From the NCBI GenBank assembly GCA_030640215.1, contig DAOWJU010000279.1, forward strand, positions 1-24,219: DNA of 24,219 nt, written 5' to 3'. Of the stretch, positions 16,351 through 24,177 are shown in pieces (within the stretch, counting starts at the first letter, position 1; each line of letters opens with the position of its first letter). The notes below the pieces were generated by a model. The model searched no databases. It had not been told where the DNA came from and saw only the letters and a program-made list of their open reading frames with translations. The translations under genes were made by a program, and so were the position numbers. Source of the DNA: Desulfuromonadales bacterium. Its GTDB lineage: Bacteria > Desulfobacterota > Desulfuromonadia > Desulfuromonadales > BM103.

Positions 16351-16608
16351 ATGGTTAAAGAGAACGATTACGTTGCCATATTTCATTCGATCCACCGGGT
16401 CCTCAAAGCTGAGAAAATTCTCAAGCAGGCCGAGGTGGATTTTTTGCTGATTCCGGTACCCCGGCAGTTGACTTCGGACTGTGGTCTCGCCCTGCGCTTT
16501 TCGCCTGAGACCAAAGCGGCTTTACTGGCAATCCTCGCGGATGCAGGACTGCCTCCGGCTGAAATGCATCAACGCCGCGATGGTGGTTATCTGCAAGCAA
16601 CTCTCTAG
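16351..16608 (+). CDS. DUF3343 protein (putative Se/S carrier-like)
   Basis: An 85-residue cytoplasmic protein matching DUF3343 (PF11823). Family hallmarks are an N-terminal strand with VAIFHSIHRVLKAEKIL, the strand DFLLIPVPRQL, and the conserved cysteine motif SDCGLALRF with Cys44. The family has been labelled a putative selenium/sulfur carrier, on limited evidence. ATG 16351 has AGGAC about 6 bases upstream. It lies between the terminator at 16253-16281 and the ffh promoter, so it is probably a single-gene unit. No selenium gene (selA, selB, selD, or a selenoprotein) is visible nearby, so the context does not confirm a selenium role. Confidence 0.82.
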   Translation: MVKENDYVAIFHSIHRVLKAEKILKQAEVDFLLIPVPRQLTSDCGLALRFSPETKAALLAILADAGLPPAEMHQRRDGGYLQATL

Positions 16609-16651
16609 TTTAAAGTTGGTAAGACCAGAGCCTGATAACCCCTGATTTCGC

Positions 16652-16681
16652 TTGACAAGGTCTGCTTGGTTTCACTACAGT
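16652..16681 (+). promoter_or_regulatory. candidate ffh promoter
   Basis: TTGACA (16652-16657), an 18-base spacer and TACAGT (16676-16681) lie about 37 bases upstream of the ffh start codon. The -35 is perfect and the -10 matches at four of six positions. Confidence 0.55.
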
Positions 16682-16717
16682 GCATCTTTTGTCTTCCGGC
16701 ACTAAATTGATGATCGT

Positions 16718-18067
16718 ATGTTTGATACCCTGACAGAAAAATTTGACTCTGTTTTTAAGCAGCTGCGTGGTCGTGGACGTCTGTCGGAAGAGAATATCCA
16801 GCAGGCTCTGCGTGAAGTTCGTCTGGCTCTGCTGGAAGCAGATGTCAACTTCAAGGTTGTTAAAGATTTTGTGGCTGCCGTGCGCGAGCGCGCCGTTGGT
16901 CATGACGTTCTGGAAAGTTTGACTCCTGGCCAGCAGGTGATTCAGATCGTTCGCGACGAGCTGGGTCTACTGATGGGTGGCAGCGAGGACAACCAGCTTG
17001 ACCTGGCGGCTCGACCGCCAGTACCGATCATGCTCTGTGGTTTGCAGGGTGCTGGTAAAACCACTACCTGTGGCAAGCTTGCTCTCAAACTGCGACGCGA
17101 AAAGCGTAATCCGCTGATGGTTCCGGCTGATGTTTATCGTCCGGCCGCGATTGAACAGCTGAAAACCCTCGGTCGTCAGATCGATATCCCGGTTTTTGAC
17201 AGCCGGGCCGATCAGGACCCGGTAGAAATCTGTCGTCTGGCTCATGAATTTGCCGACCGGCAGGGTTACGATACACTGATACTTGATACCGCCGGTCGTC
17301 TGCATGTCGACGACACGCTGATGCAGGAGTTGGAACGGATCCGCGATTGCGTGGACCCGCGTGAAATCCTGCTGGTGGCGGACGCCATGACCGGTCAGGA
17401 CGCGGTCAATGTGGCCAGCTCATTCAATGAGCGCCTTGGTCTGACCGGTGTTGTGCTGACCAAGCTGGATGGCGATGCTCGCGGCGGTGCAGCACTGTCG
17501 ATTCGAGCAGTCACCGGCAAACCGATCAAACTGGTCGGTATGGGCGAGAAGCTGGATGCCCTGGAAACTTTCCATCCCGAGCGGATGGCCCAGCGGATTC
17601 TCGGCATGGGGGATGTCCTCTCCCTGATTGAGAAAGCCGAAGCGGCCATTGGTCAGGATGATGCGGTTAAGATGGAAAAGCGCCTCCGCGAGGAGGGCTT
17701 TACTCTGGACACATTTAAGGATCAGCTCCAGTCGATCAAGAAGATGGGGTCGATGGAGTCGATGCTGGCGATGATCCCGGGAGCGGGCAAGGCTCTCAAG
17801 CAGATGAAAGGGGCGCAACTCCCTGACAATGAGTTGAAAAAGATCGAAGCAATCATCAGCTCGATGACACGCAAGGAGCGGCAGAACCATAAAATCATCA
17901 ATGGCTCCAGGCGTTTGCGAATTGCGAGTGGCAGTGGTACCCGGGTTCAGGATGTCAATCAACTGCTGAAGAAGTTCACCGAAGCTCAGAAGATGATGAA
18001 GAAAATGCAGAAGCTTGGTCCGAAGGGTTTAAAGGGCATGATGGGGCGCGGCGGCTTGCCGATGTAG
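16718..18067 (+). CDS. ffh: signal recognition particle protein Ffh (SRP54)
   Basis: GTPase of the signal recognition particle that targets nascent membrane proteins to FtsY and the Sec translocon. The 449-residue protein has an N domain (1-90), a G domain with G1 GLQGAGKTT (108-116), G3 DTAGR (190-194) and G4 TKLD (248-251), followed by RGGAALS. A methionine-rich M domain spans about 320-449, with the SRP RNA-binding SGSGTRVQDVNQLL (404-417) and a run of MMKKMQK. All motifs are intact. The ATG at 16718 gives the canonical N-terminus MFDTLTEKF but has no clear ribosome-binding site. It leads the cluster rpsP-KH-rimM-trmD-rplS; a 128-base gap with a small hairpin precedes rpsP. Confidence 0.97.
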   Translation: MFDTLTEKFDSVFKQLRGRGRLSEENIQQALREVRLALLEADVNFKVVKDFVAAVRERAVGHDVLESLTPGQQVIQIVRDELGLLMGGSEDNQLDLAARPPVPIMLCGLQGAGKTTTCGKLALKLRREKRNPLMVPADVYRPAAIEQLKTLGRQIDIPVFDSRADQDPVEICRLAHEFADRQGYDTLILDTAGRLHVDDTLMQELERIRDCVDPREILLVADAMTGQDAVNVASSFNERLGLTGVVLTKLDGDARGGAALSIRAVTGKPIKLVGMGEKLDALETFHPERMAQRILGMGDVLSLIEKAEAAIGQDDAVKMEKRLREEGFTLDTFKDQLQSIKKMGSMESMLAMIPGAGKALKQMKGAQLPDNELKKIEAIISSMTRKERQNHKIINGSRRLRIASGSGTRVQDVNQLLKKFTEAQKMMKKMQKLGPKGLKGMMGRGGLPM

Positions 18068-18140
18068 CATCCGGTGGCCTCAATCTGGATTTTACCTGGC
18101 CTGGTGCCGGGTTGCATGATAAATAGACATTACTAACAAC

Positions 18141-18158
18141 AGAGGGTTAACTCCCTCT
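18141..18158 (+). other. small hairpin in the ffh-rpsP gap
   Basis: AGAGGG (18141-18146) and CCCTCT (18153-18158) form a 6-bp stem around TTAACT, followed by TTCAAAAAG. It lies about 22 bases before the rpsP ribosome site. It may be a weak attenuator or an mRNA processing or stability element. Confidence 0.35.
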
Positions 18159-18195
18159 TTCAAAAAGAGTCGTAAGCTCAGGAGGAAAGAAGTCG

Positions 18196-18456
18196 ATGGC
18201 AGTAAAAATCAGACTGGCCCGTGGCGGCGCCAAGAAAAAACCTTTTTATCAAGTCGTTGTAGCGGACGAGCGGTTTCCCCGTGATGGTCGCTTTATCGAA
18301 AAACTGGGGCAGTACGATCCTAAGCAGGATCCCCCAATGTTCAATATTGTTGAAGATCGGACCCTCGAGTGGCTGAACAAAGGTGCTCAGCCGACCGATA
18401 CGGTTCGTCAACTGCTGCGCAAGCAGGGGATCTGGGCCAAGTTCAAGCAGGCTTAA
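18196..18456 (+). CDS. rpsP: 30S ribosomal protein S16
   Basis: Ribosomal small-subunit protein that helps 30S assembly. The 86 residues are close to the usual 80-90. The N-terminus [26 protein letters not shown] and the segment [13 protein letters not shown] are diagnostic. AGGAGG at 18180-18185 lies 10 bases before the ATG at 18196. It is followed after 60 bases by the KH-domain gene and then rimM-trmD, the standard rpsP operon. Confidence 0.97.
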   Translation: MAVKIRLARGGAKKKPFYQVVVADERFPRDGRFIEKLGQYDPKQDPPMFNIVEDRTLEWLNKGAQPTDTVRQLLRKQGIWAKFKQA

Positions 18457-18516
18457 GACCCTGAGCTTTTGCGGCGCCCGTAACAGGTTTATCCTGTTGC
18501 CTAAAGGATGGACGCC

Positions 18517-18750
18517 ATGAAAGAGCTCATCGAATTCATCGCCAAGGCTCTGGTGGATAACCCGGACGCAATCGTCATCAGTGAAGATGAGGATGCCGAC
18601 GGCACAATTCTCGTCAAGCTGGCTGCGGCCCAGGAGGATATGGGACGCGTCATCGGCAAGCAGGGGCGCACGGCCAAGGCTATGCGAACTCTATTGAATG
18701 CCAAAGCAACCCGCGAGAACAAGAGGGCTGTTCTGCAGATTCTGGAATGA
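18517..18750 (+). CDS. khpA: KH-domain RNA-binding protein (KhpA/YlqC family)
   Basis: A 77-residue single KH domain. It carries the RNA-binding GxxG loop in RVIGKQGRTAKAMRTLL (44-60) and the typical start MKELIEFIAKALVDNPD. The family lies between rpsP and rimM in many bacteria; in Gram-positives KhpA acts with KhpB in post-transcriptional control, while its role in deltaproteobacteria is unknown. The ATG at 18508 overlaps the ribosome site, so I chose ATG 18517, which AAAGGA (18503-18508) precedes by 8 bases. The stop overlaps the rimM start (ATGA), indicating coupling. A small AACAGG/CCTGTT hairpin lies just upstream at about 18482-18498. Confidence 0.92.
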   Translation: MKELIEFIAKALVDNPDAIVISEDEDADGTILVKLAAAQEDMGRVIGKQGRTAKAMRTLLNAKATRENKRAVLQILE

Positions 18751-19289
18751 TGGACGTTAAGCTGAATGATCTTCTCGAGGTGGGTGTCGTGGTCGGCATT
18801 CACGGTCTTCGTGGAGATCTTAAAATCCGCCCATTACCGACCGGGCATCTGGCTTTGCCAGGTGCCCGCAAGGTTTACCTGATGGATAGCGAGGGCCTCC
18901 CGGTCCAGCATAAAGCTGTCCGCTCTTCTCAACACAAACAGAATGTTCTTTTACGGCTCGCTGGGTTGGACAACCTGGCTGCTGTTGAACCCCTGATGGG
19001 ATCGTCTATCTGGATGGCCAAGGCTGATCTGCCAGAACGGGATGATGAGCAGTACTACTGGTCTGACCTGGATGGTCTGGAAGTCATCGATCAGCAGCAA
19101 GGTGTTCTCGGTCGGGTTGTTGGCATGTTTACCACCACGGCGCATGACATTCTTGAAGTTGACGGCCTTACCGGTGAGATCCTGATCCCCGCAATTGAGC
19201 CTTTCCTGGTGCAAGTTGATCGCGATAAAGGTCAACTGCATGTCAATCTGCCGGAAGGGCTCGTCCCTGAAGCAGAAAGCACTTCTTAA
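18747..19289 (+). CDS. rimM: ribosome maturation factor RimM
   Basis: 16S rRNA processing and 30S maturation factor that binds S19. The 180-residue protein has an N-terminal RimM domain beginning [21 protein letters not shown] (13-33). A C-terminal PRC-barrel follows, with [11 protein letters not shown] and [30 protein letters not shown]. The start is ATG 18747, or the adjacent ATG 18750; both overlap the KH-gene stop. trmD begins 10 bases after its stop. Confidence 0.96.
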   Translation: MMDVKLNDLLEVGVVVGIHGLRGDLKIRPLPTGHLALPGARKVYLMDSEGLPVQHKAVRSSQHKQNVLLRLAGLDNLAAVEPLMGSSIWMAKADLPERDDEQYYWSDLDGLEVIDQQQGVLGRVVGMFTTTAHDILEVDGLTGEILIPAIEPFLVQVDRDKGQLHVNLPEGLVPEAESTS

Positions 19290-19299
19290 AAATACTCCC

Positions 19300-20058
19300 A
19301 TGCAATTTGATATTCTGACTCTTTTTCCTGCCATGCTCGAAGGCCCGTTAACCACCAGCATCCTTGGCAGGGCTGTCGATAAAGGTCTGCTTACCGTCAA
19401 CCTGCACAATCTGCGTGACTGGGCGGAAGGCAAGCATCAAGTGACTGACGACACCCCCTACGGTGGCGGTGACGGTATGGTCATGAAGGTCGATCCGATT
19501 GCCAGTGCCTTAGCCGAGCTTAAAGAGCAGAACCCGCAATCGCGCATTCTGCTCATGTCCCCGCAAGGAAAGACTTTTCAACAGGCCGATGCCGAGCGCC
19601 TAAGCAGCGAATCCGGCCTGATTTTTGTCTGTGGCCGCTATGAAGGTTTCGACGAACGCGTTCGCTCTCTGGTGGATGAGGAACTCTCTCTGGGGGATTT
19701 CGTCCTGACCGGCGGAGAGTTGGCTGCTGCGACGATTCTCGACGCTACCGCACGCCTGGTGCCGGGTGTGCTTGGATCGGCTGGCAGCGCCCTCACCGAC
19801 AGCTTCAGCGACGGTCTGCTTGAATACCCGCAATACACCCGTCCTGCAGAATTCAATGGGGTGCGTGTTCCGGAAGTCCTCACCTCGGGCAATCATCAGC
19901 GGATCGCCACCTGGCGACGGCGTGAGCAGTTGCGGCGAACTCTGGAGCGACGACCGGAACTTCTCGAGACGGCTCCTCTAAGCAAAGAGGACCTGCTCTA
20001 TCTTGATGAACTGCGCGCGGCACTGAAGAACCCCTCAGCAAAGGATCGGGGCCAGTGA
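19300..20058 (+). CDS. trmD: tRNA (guanine-N1)-methyltransferase TrmD
   Basis: SPOUT-family enzyme that makes m1G37 in tRNAs and so prevents +1 frameshifting. From ATG 19300 it has 252 residues. The knotted SAM-binding site is clear: [10 protein letters not shown] (86-95), [11 protein letters not shown] (111-121) and [12 protein letters not shown] (131-142). Arg152 and Asp167 match the catalytic Arg154 and Asp169 of E. coli. The C-terminal tRNA-binding part includes YPQYTRP and LTSGNHQRI. The frame is open upstream inside rimM, but [12 protein letters not shown] is the canonical N-terminus. There is no good ribosome site before ATG 19300, so translation probably depends on ribosomes finishing rimM 10 bases earlier. 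The stop overlaps the next gene by four bases. Confidence 0.97.
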   Translation: MQFDILTLFPAMLEGPLTTSILGRAVDKGLLTVNLHNLRDWAEGKHQVTDDTPYGGGDGMVMKVDPIASALAELKEQNPQSRILLMSPQGKTFQQADAERLSSESGLIFVCGRYEGFDERVRSLVDEELSLGDFVLTGGELAAATILDATARLVPGVLGSAGSALTDSFSDGLLEYPQYTRPAEFNGVRVPEVLTSGNHQRIATWRRREQLRRTLERRPELLETAPLSKEDLLYLDELRAALKNPSAKDRGQ

Positions 20059-20630
20059 TATTCAAACCGATGGCCATCGCCCTGGTTCATCACCCTGTCC
20101 TTGATCGACGTGGCGATGTGGTCACCTCCGCTGTTACCAATCTCGATATCCACGACCTGGCTCGCCTGGCGACAACCTACAATCTTTCCCGCTACTACCT
20201 GGTGACACCAGCTGCAGAGCAGCAACTGCTCGCCTCCCGGATTATTGGTCATTGGCAGAAAGGTGCCGGTGCCAGCTATAATCCAGATCGCTGTCAGGCG
20301 CTCGATTGCCTGCAGGTTGTGGACAGCTTCGATGAGGCTCTCGCCGATTGGCGCTCTCTGGTTGGCCCGGAGGGGGTCGCGGTGCTGACCGGTGCCAGCC
20401 ACCAGGATGGTCTTGATTATCCGCAAGCTCAGTCGCTCGCTATTGATCAGCCGGTGCTGCTGGCCTTCGGTACCGGTCACGGCCTGGCTCCGCAGATTTA
20501 TGCCCCAGATCGTCCCTGCCTGCAACCGGTGCGAGCCGGTCAGTACAATCACCTTTCGGTGCGTACAGCCGCAGCCATTATGCTTGATCGCCTAATTGGT
20601 GAGCATGGTTCCGTCGCGCCTCTATCCTGA
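20055..20630 (+). CDS. SPOUT RNA methyltransferase next to TrmD (PF09936-like)
   Basis: A 191-residue protein that I assign to the SAM-dependent RNA methyltransferase family PF09936 (TM1570-like). It begins [34 protein letters not shown], with its first strand and the conserved HHPV and TNLDIHD. Its C-terminus carries the SPOUT knot features: [15 protein letters not shown], then [25 protein letters not shown]. Members occur next to, or fused to, TrmD in deltaproteobacteria and some thermophiles; the RNA target is not established. The GTG at 20055 overlaps the trmD stop (GTGA) with AAGGA 9 bases upstream; the in-frame ATG at 20070 is an alternative. It is clearly coupled to trmD. Confidence 0.85.
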   Translation: MIFKPMAIALVHHPVLDRRGDVVTSAVTNLDIHDLARLATTYNLSRYYLVTPAAEQQLLASRIIGHWQKGAGASYNPDRCQALDCLQVVDSFDEALADWRSLVGPEGVAVLTGASHQDGLDYPQAQSLAIDQPVLLAFGTGHGLAPQIYAPDRPCLQPVRAGQYNHLSVRTAAAIMLDRLIGEHGSVAPLS

Positions 20631-20699
20631 CATGCTTCACTCCGCGTGCATTTTCGAAGTCATTGGATACAATTGTGGCCTCAATATCAGGAGATTACG

Positions 20700-21329
20700 A
20701 TGATACGTCCCATCTGGTTTTTTGTTCTTGCCGTGAGTTTGTTGGCATTACCAGCTCATGCTGCCGAAATAGCTATGACCGATACCCTGACCCTTGATAT
20801 CAATCTCAGCGCAGGTTGGACTCTGCATCTGCAGCCTCCTGAGGCTTTGGTAAAAGAGGCTGCCAGCCACGTTGCTCATGAAGCTGCTGCCGCCAATGCC
20901 ACAGCTGAACAGATTGAGAAGGTTGCCCGCAAGCGTATGACCGCCAATGAGGCGTTTATTTACCATGCGGGCAGTGGTGCACATCTCGATATTGATTTCA
21001 GCCCTCTCGAACAGGGGGAATCAGCACCCAGCACACAAACCCTGCGTAACTCAGCGGAGTATGCCGCCCAGAGTCTGGAAGGTGAGGCCGATGTTGCCGA
21101 TATGGTCTGGAAGGTTACTTCTGCAAAGGTTAACGGGGCTGATGAGACGTTCCTGCTTTCCGCAAACTATCTACAGCATGATCGCTTGATGAGCTTTCTT
21201 GGCTATATCGGTTACGTTGGAGAACATTGGTTTTTCCTCTATTTTACGGTGCCGGGAAAGGACTCAGAGGCCTTGCAGGAAATGCAGTCAATGCTTGAGC
21301 ATGCAGTGATTCGCAGCAACGAGCGTTGA
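20700..21329 (+). CDS. hypothetical exported (periplasmic) protein
   Basis: I do not recognise the family. From ATG 20700, preceded by AGGAG at 20689-20693, the protein has 209 residues. It begins with a clear Sec signal peptide (MIRPIW, then a hydrophobic core, cleavage near AHA-AE). The mature part has an Ala/Glu-rich helical segment at about 50-80 and beta-rich stretches later. It has no cysteine in the mature region and no transmembrane helix, so it is likely periplasmic. It sits 69 bases after the SPOUT gene and 107 bases before rplS, an unusual place for an exported protein. An upstream in-frame ATG at 20646 would bury the signal peptide and is rejected. Confidence 0.75.
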   Translation: MIRPIWFFVLAVSLLALPAHAAEIAMTDTLTLDINLSAGWTLHLQPPEALVKEAASHVAHEAAAANATAEQIEKVARKRMTANEAFIYHAGSGAHLDIDFSPLEQGESAPSTQTLRNSAEYAAQSLEGEADVADMVWKVTSAKVNGADETFLLSANYLQHDRLMSFLGYIGYVGEHWFFLYFTVPGKDSEALQEMQSMLEHAVIRSNER

Positions 21330-21375
21330 TGACGTTTTTATTGTTTACTGATCTATGAATATTTCGCTTTTTGGC

Positions 21376-21419
21376 TTGACTCCTTTCAGAGTTTTAGGGT
21401 AAATAAGCGGTTCGCTTAT
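21376..21419 (+). promoter_or_regulatory. rplS promoter candidate with an overlapping hairpin
   Basis: TTGACT (21376-21381), 17 bases and GTAAAT (21399-21404) form a partial sigma-70 site. ATAAGCG-GTT-CGCTTAT (21403-21419) is a 7-bp perfect stem that ends 2 bases before the ribosome site GAGGAGG (21422-21428). If transcripts start further upstream, this hairpin would be in the leader next to the ribosome site. Confidence 0.45.
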
Positions 21420-21436
21420 CTGAGGAGGCTAAAACG

Positions 21437-21784
21437 ATGAACGTTATAAATTACATCGGCATGGAAAATATGAAAAAAGATGTCCCCCAGTTCAAGGGTG
21501 GGGATACACTGCGTGTGCATGTGAAGATCACCGAGGGTGACAAGCAGCGCATCCAGGTCTTTCAAGGTGTCTGCATCAAACGACACAATAATGGTGTTGG
21601 TTCTTCCTTTACCGTGCGTAAAGTGTCCAACGGCATGGGTGTCGAGAGGGTGTTCCCTCTGCACGGACCTTGTGTTGACAAGATCGAAGTCATGATGGTT
21701 GGCAGGGTGCGCCGCGCCAAGCTCTACTATCTACGCAATCTGCAGGGCAAGGCAGCACGTATCAAAGAAGTGCGCCAGCGCTAA
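21437..21784 (+). CDS. rplS: 50S ribosomal protein L19
   Basis: Large-subunit protein at the interface with the 30S subunit. The 115 residues equal the E. coli length. Diagnostic segments are [48 protein letters not shown] and [20 protein letters not shown] lies 8 bases before the ATG at 21437. It is the last gene of the cluster, but it is separated from trmD by two genes and may have its own promoter. A bidirectional terminator follows. Confidence 0.98.
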   Translation: MNVINYIGMENMKKDVPQFKGGDTLRVHVKITEGDKQRIQVFQGVCIKRHNNGVGSSFTVRKVSNGMGVERVFPLHGPCVDKIEVMMVGRVRRAKLYYLRNLQGKAARIKEVRQR

Positions 21785-21806
21785 AGCAGAACTTAAAAAA
21801 AAGATT

Positions 21807-21847
21807 AGAAAGCCCCGGCTCTATAAAGCCGGGGCTTTCTTTTTTTG
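21807..21847. terminator. bidirectional intrinsic terminator after rplS
   Basis: A perfect 14-bp stem pairs AGAAAGCCCCGGCT (21807-21820) with AGCCGGGGCTTTCT (21827-21840) over a 6-base loop. A T-run follows on the plus strand, and TCTTTTTTTT appears on the minus strand a few bases after the stem. It serves rplS (+) and the convergent kinase gene (-). Confidence 0.93.
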
Positions 21848-21848
21848 T

Positions 21849-22859
21849 TTAATGTGATTCCAGGGGCGTTTCTTGCAATGCGGCCATTTGCTCACGTAAC
21901 TGCAGGATGTGTTCTCCCCAGTAGTTCACACTATTGAACCAGGGAAAATGGTGTGGAAAGGCCGGATCATCCCAACGCCTCGCCAGCCAGGCGCAATAGT
22001 GCAGGATGCGCAGGGTTCGTAGCGCTTCGACCAGGCGCAGTTCACTCGGCCTGAAATTGTAAAACTCGTTATAGCCATCAACAATCTCTGCCAGTTGTGC
22101 TGTCTGGCGCGGCCGGTCTCCTGAAAGCATCATCCAGATGTCCTGAATTGCCGGCGCTGATCGCGCGTCATCAAAATCAACAAAATGAGGTGCCTCTCCG
22201 CGCCACAGCACGTTGCCAGCATGGCAATCGCCGTGAGTTCGAATGAACGGTGTATCGTCAAAATCGGCAAGCAGCTCATCCAGGGTCTGCAAAATATCAT
22301 GGGTGAGAGCGTCGTAATTCGCCTTGTACTCAGGGATAATGAACTTTTCGCTGATCAGGGCGACCGATGCGTGACCGAAGGTTGCACAGTCGAGTCGCGG
22401 ACGATGCTCAAAAGGTTTGGTCGCAGCGATGGCATGCATGCGGCCGAGAGTTCGGCCCATAATCAGCAGGTTGTCAAGATTGTCGAACTCCGGAGCGTGA
22501 CCGCCCTGGCGTGGGTAGAGGGCAAAACGAAAGTCAGCAAAATGCAAGAGACTCTCACCTTGGTCGTTGATGATCGGCGCGACGACTGGCAGTTCGTGCT
22601 CCACCAGTTCAAAGCAGAATTGATGTTCTTCAAGGATCTGTGCATCGCTCCAGCGCTGTGGCCGGTAGAACTTGGCAATCAGCGGTTCACCCTCTTCAAT
22701 ACCGACCTGATAGACCCGATTCTCATAGCTGTTGAGAGCAAAGGTGCGGTAGTCGCAGATAAATCCGCAACTTTCGATGGCGTCCATGATAAGGCTGGGC
22801 GTCAAGGCCTCGAAGTGATGTTGGACCTGCGTTTCTGGCTCTGTCGGTGTCTCGGTCAT
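21849..22859 (-). CDS. srkA: SrkA/YihE-like serine/threonine protein kinase
   Basis: Cytoplasmic kinase of the aminoglycoside/choline phosphotransferase fold, closest in motif pattern to SrkA (YihE), a stress-related protein kinase. The 336-residue protein has an N-lobe with LNSYENRVYQVG (42-53) and the ATP-binding Lys63 (IAKFYRP). The catalytic loop THGDCHAGN (208-216, Asp211 as base) and the metal-binding FVDFDDA (226-232) follow. Near-diagnostic SrkA features include YPRQGG and CAWLARRWDDPAF. The ATG at 22859 is one base away from the stop of the threonine aldolase gene upstream, with a weak GGATAAG in front, so it is likely translationally coupled. The substrate is not proven by sequence; a small-molecule kinase role is possible. 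Confidence 0.88.
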   Translation of the reverse strand: MTETPTEPETQVQHHFEALTPSLIMDAIESCGFICDYRTFALNSYENRVYQVGIEEGEPLIAKFYRPQRWSDAQILEEHQFCFELVEHELPVVAPIINDQGESLLHFADFRFALYPRQGGHAPEFDNLDNLLIMGRTLGRMHAIAATKPFEHRPRLDCATFGHASVALISEKFIIPEYKANYDALTHDILQTLDELLADFDDTPFIRTHGDCHAGNVLWRGEAPHFVDFDDARSAPAIQDIWMMLSGDRPRQTAQLAEIVDGYNEFYNFRPSELRLVEALRTLRILHYCAWLARRWDDPAFPHHFPWFNSVNYWGEHILQLREQMAALQETPLESH

Positions 22860-22860
22860 C

Positions 22861-23910
22861 TTATCCGTTGTCCGTGATTTTCTGGATGTCGTTTGTCAAT
22901 GCAGTGATGTCTGCTTCGGTGGTTGCCCAGGAGCACATGAAACGACAGTGCCCGGAACCAATGAAGGTGTAAAAGACCCAGCCCTTATCGCGCAGGGCGG
23001 AGATGGTTGATTCCGGGAGCTGCACAAACACCGCGTTCGCTTCGGTGGGATGAACCCGTTTGACTCCTGGAATTGCTGAAATCGCGTCACCAAGCTTGCG
23101 TGCGCAGGCGTTGGCATGGCCAGCATGCTTGAGTATCGCGCCATCTTTGAGCAGGCCGAACCAGGGTGCCGAGAGATATCGCATCTTCGAGGCCAGTTGC
23201 CCGGCTTGTTTGCAGCGATAATCAAACTCGTTGGCGAGACTTTTATCGAAAAAGACCACGGCTTCTCCCATCGGCATGCCGTTCTTGGTGCCGCCGAAGG
23301 TCAATACATCAACCCCGGCTCGCCAGGTCAGTTCCTTTGGCTGAATCTGTGATGCAGCCACAGCGTTGGCGAAGCGTGCGCCGTCCATGTGTAATTTGAG
23401 GTTGAGTCGTTTGGTCAAACCGTGGATCGCGATCAAGTCATCGGGTGAATAAATCGTGCCCAACTCGGTGGTTTGGGTGATTGACAGGACTTGTGGCTTG
23501 GGGTAGTGGATGTCGCTGCGTTTTTTGACCGTATGCTCGACTTCGGCCAGGTCAACTTTGCCGTCTTTGCCGCCAACCGTCAGTAGTTTGGTGCCGTTGG
23601 AAAAGAATTCGCTGGCTCCGCATTCGTCGGTCTCCACGTGAGCCATATCGTGACAGATGACGCTGTGGTACGACTGGCAGAGCGTCGCCAGTGAGAGCGA
23701 ATTGGCCGCTGTGCCGTTGAAAACGAAGAAAACCTCACAATCCGTTTCAAAAAAGTCACGCAGCGCATCACAGGCTTTGGCAGTCCAGGGATCGTCGCCG
23801 TAACTGGTTGCATAGCCGCTGTCGGCCTCCTGCAATGCCTGCCAGACTTCAGGACAAATGCCGGCGTAATTGTCGCTGGCGAACTGATTCTTGGGTGGGT
23901 TTGTCGTCAT
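22861..23910 (-). CDS. ltaE: low-specificity L-threonine aldolase
   Basis: PLP-dependent fold-type I enzyme that cleaves L-threonine and allo-threonine to glycine and acetaldehyde. The 349-residue protein has FASDNYAG at the N-terminus, FNGTAAN (64-70), the cofactor-stacking region ICHDMAHVETDE (85-96), HMDGARFANA (174-183, Asp176 contacting the pyridine nitrogen) and GGTKNG (206-211), with Lys209 as the Schiff-base lysine. The TKNG wording rather than the SKGLG of E. coli LtaE marks the branch typical of Pseudomonas-type aldolases. The ribosome site before ATG 23910 is weak. A candidate promoter lies at 23959-23988. The kinase gene follows after one base, so the two form an operon. Confidence 0.92.
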   Translation of the reverse strand: MTTNPPKNQFASDNYAGICPEVWQALQEADSGYATSYGDDPWTAKACDALRDFFETDCEVFFVFNGTAANSLSLATLCQSYHSVICHDMAHVETDECGASEFFSNGTKLLTVGGKDGKVDLAEVEHTVKKRSDIHYPKPQVLSITQTTELGTIYSPDDLIAIHGLTKRLNLKLHMDGARFANAVAASQIQPKELTWRAGVDVLTFGGTKNGMPMGEAVVFFDKSLANEFDYRCKQAGQLASKMRYLSAPWFGLLKDGAILKHAGHANACARKLGDAISAIPGVKRVHPTEANAVFVQLPESTISALRDKGWVFYTFIGSGHCRFMCSWATTEADITALTNDIQKITDNG

Positions 23911-24111
23911 CTGTTTGTCTCGTTGACTAAGAGTGATTCGTGGAATTGTTTGTTTGCGACTATAAGTCAGTACAGAAATTTAACGCAAAGGCGCCAAGAA
24001 AAGCTAGTAAAGACGCAATGAAATCTTAAAACTCTTGTTTTGTTCTTTATTCGATCTTATAAGGGTGTTGAAATGATTACATAAATGCCAAGTAATATTA
24101 GTTACTTAAAG
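23911..24111. other. intergenic region with a degenerate short repeat
   Basis: Noncoding spacer upstream of the aldolase gene. It contains the aldolase promoter candidate and the phrase AACGCAAAGGCGCCAAG (23982-23998), echoed by AAAGACGCAA (24009-24018). This wording resembles short degenerate intergenic repeats common in bacterial genomes; one degenerate copy cannot prove repeat status. I see no ORF or tRNA here. Confidence 0.35.
23959..23988 (-). promoter_or_regulatory. candidate promoter of the aldolase-kinase operon
   Basis: On the minus strand, TTGCGT (23983-23988), 18 bases and TATAGT (23959-23964) make a reasonable sigma-70 pair about 50 bases upstream of the aldolase start codon. Confidence 0.45.
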
Positions 24112-24157
24112 ATGAAAAGCCTCTATAATGGCAGGTATCCTTTCCAGAGGAAATACC
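24102..24157 (+). promoter_or_regulatory. promoter and leader dyad for the right-edge gene
   Basis: A perfect -10 TATAAT (24124-24129) is preceded after 16 bases by TTACTT (24102-24107). Downstream lies a dyad made of GGTA (24134-24137) and TTTCC (24141-24145) paired with GGAAA (24149-24153) and TACC (24154-24157). A further 10-bp inverted repeat, ATGAAAAGCC (24112-24121) and GGCTTTTCAT (24170-24179), brackets the whole leader and ends at the start codon, so it could occlude initiation. Confidence 0.5.
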
Positions 24158-24177
24158 AATCAAAACAAAGGCTTTTC

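Noticed and set aside
19195..19299. Upstream in-frame start of trmD inside rimM
   Set aside because: [10 protein letters not shown] is the conserved TrmD start; the extension is just the rimM tail in another frame.
22185..22877. 230-codon open frame antisense to the SrkA-like kinase
   Set aside because: It overlaps conserved kinase motifs on the other strand, lacks initiation signals, and its translation resembles no family.
23982..24019. CRISPR-like short repeats
   Set aside because: Only a degenerate pair of AAAG/GCGC-like phrases with no regular spacer; not a CRISPR array.
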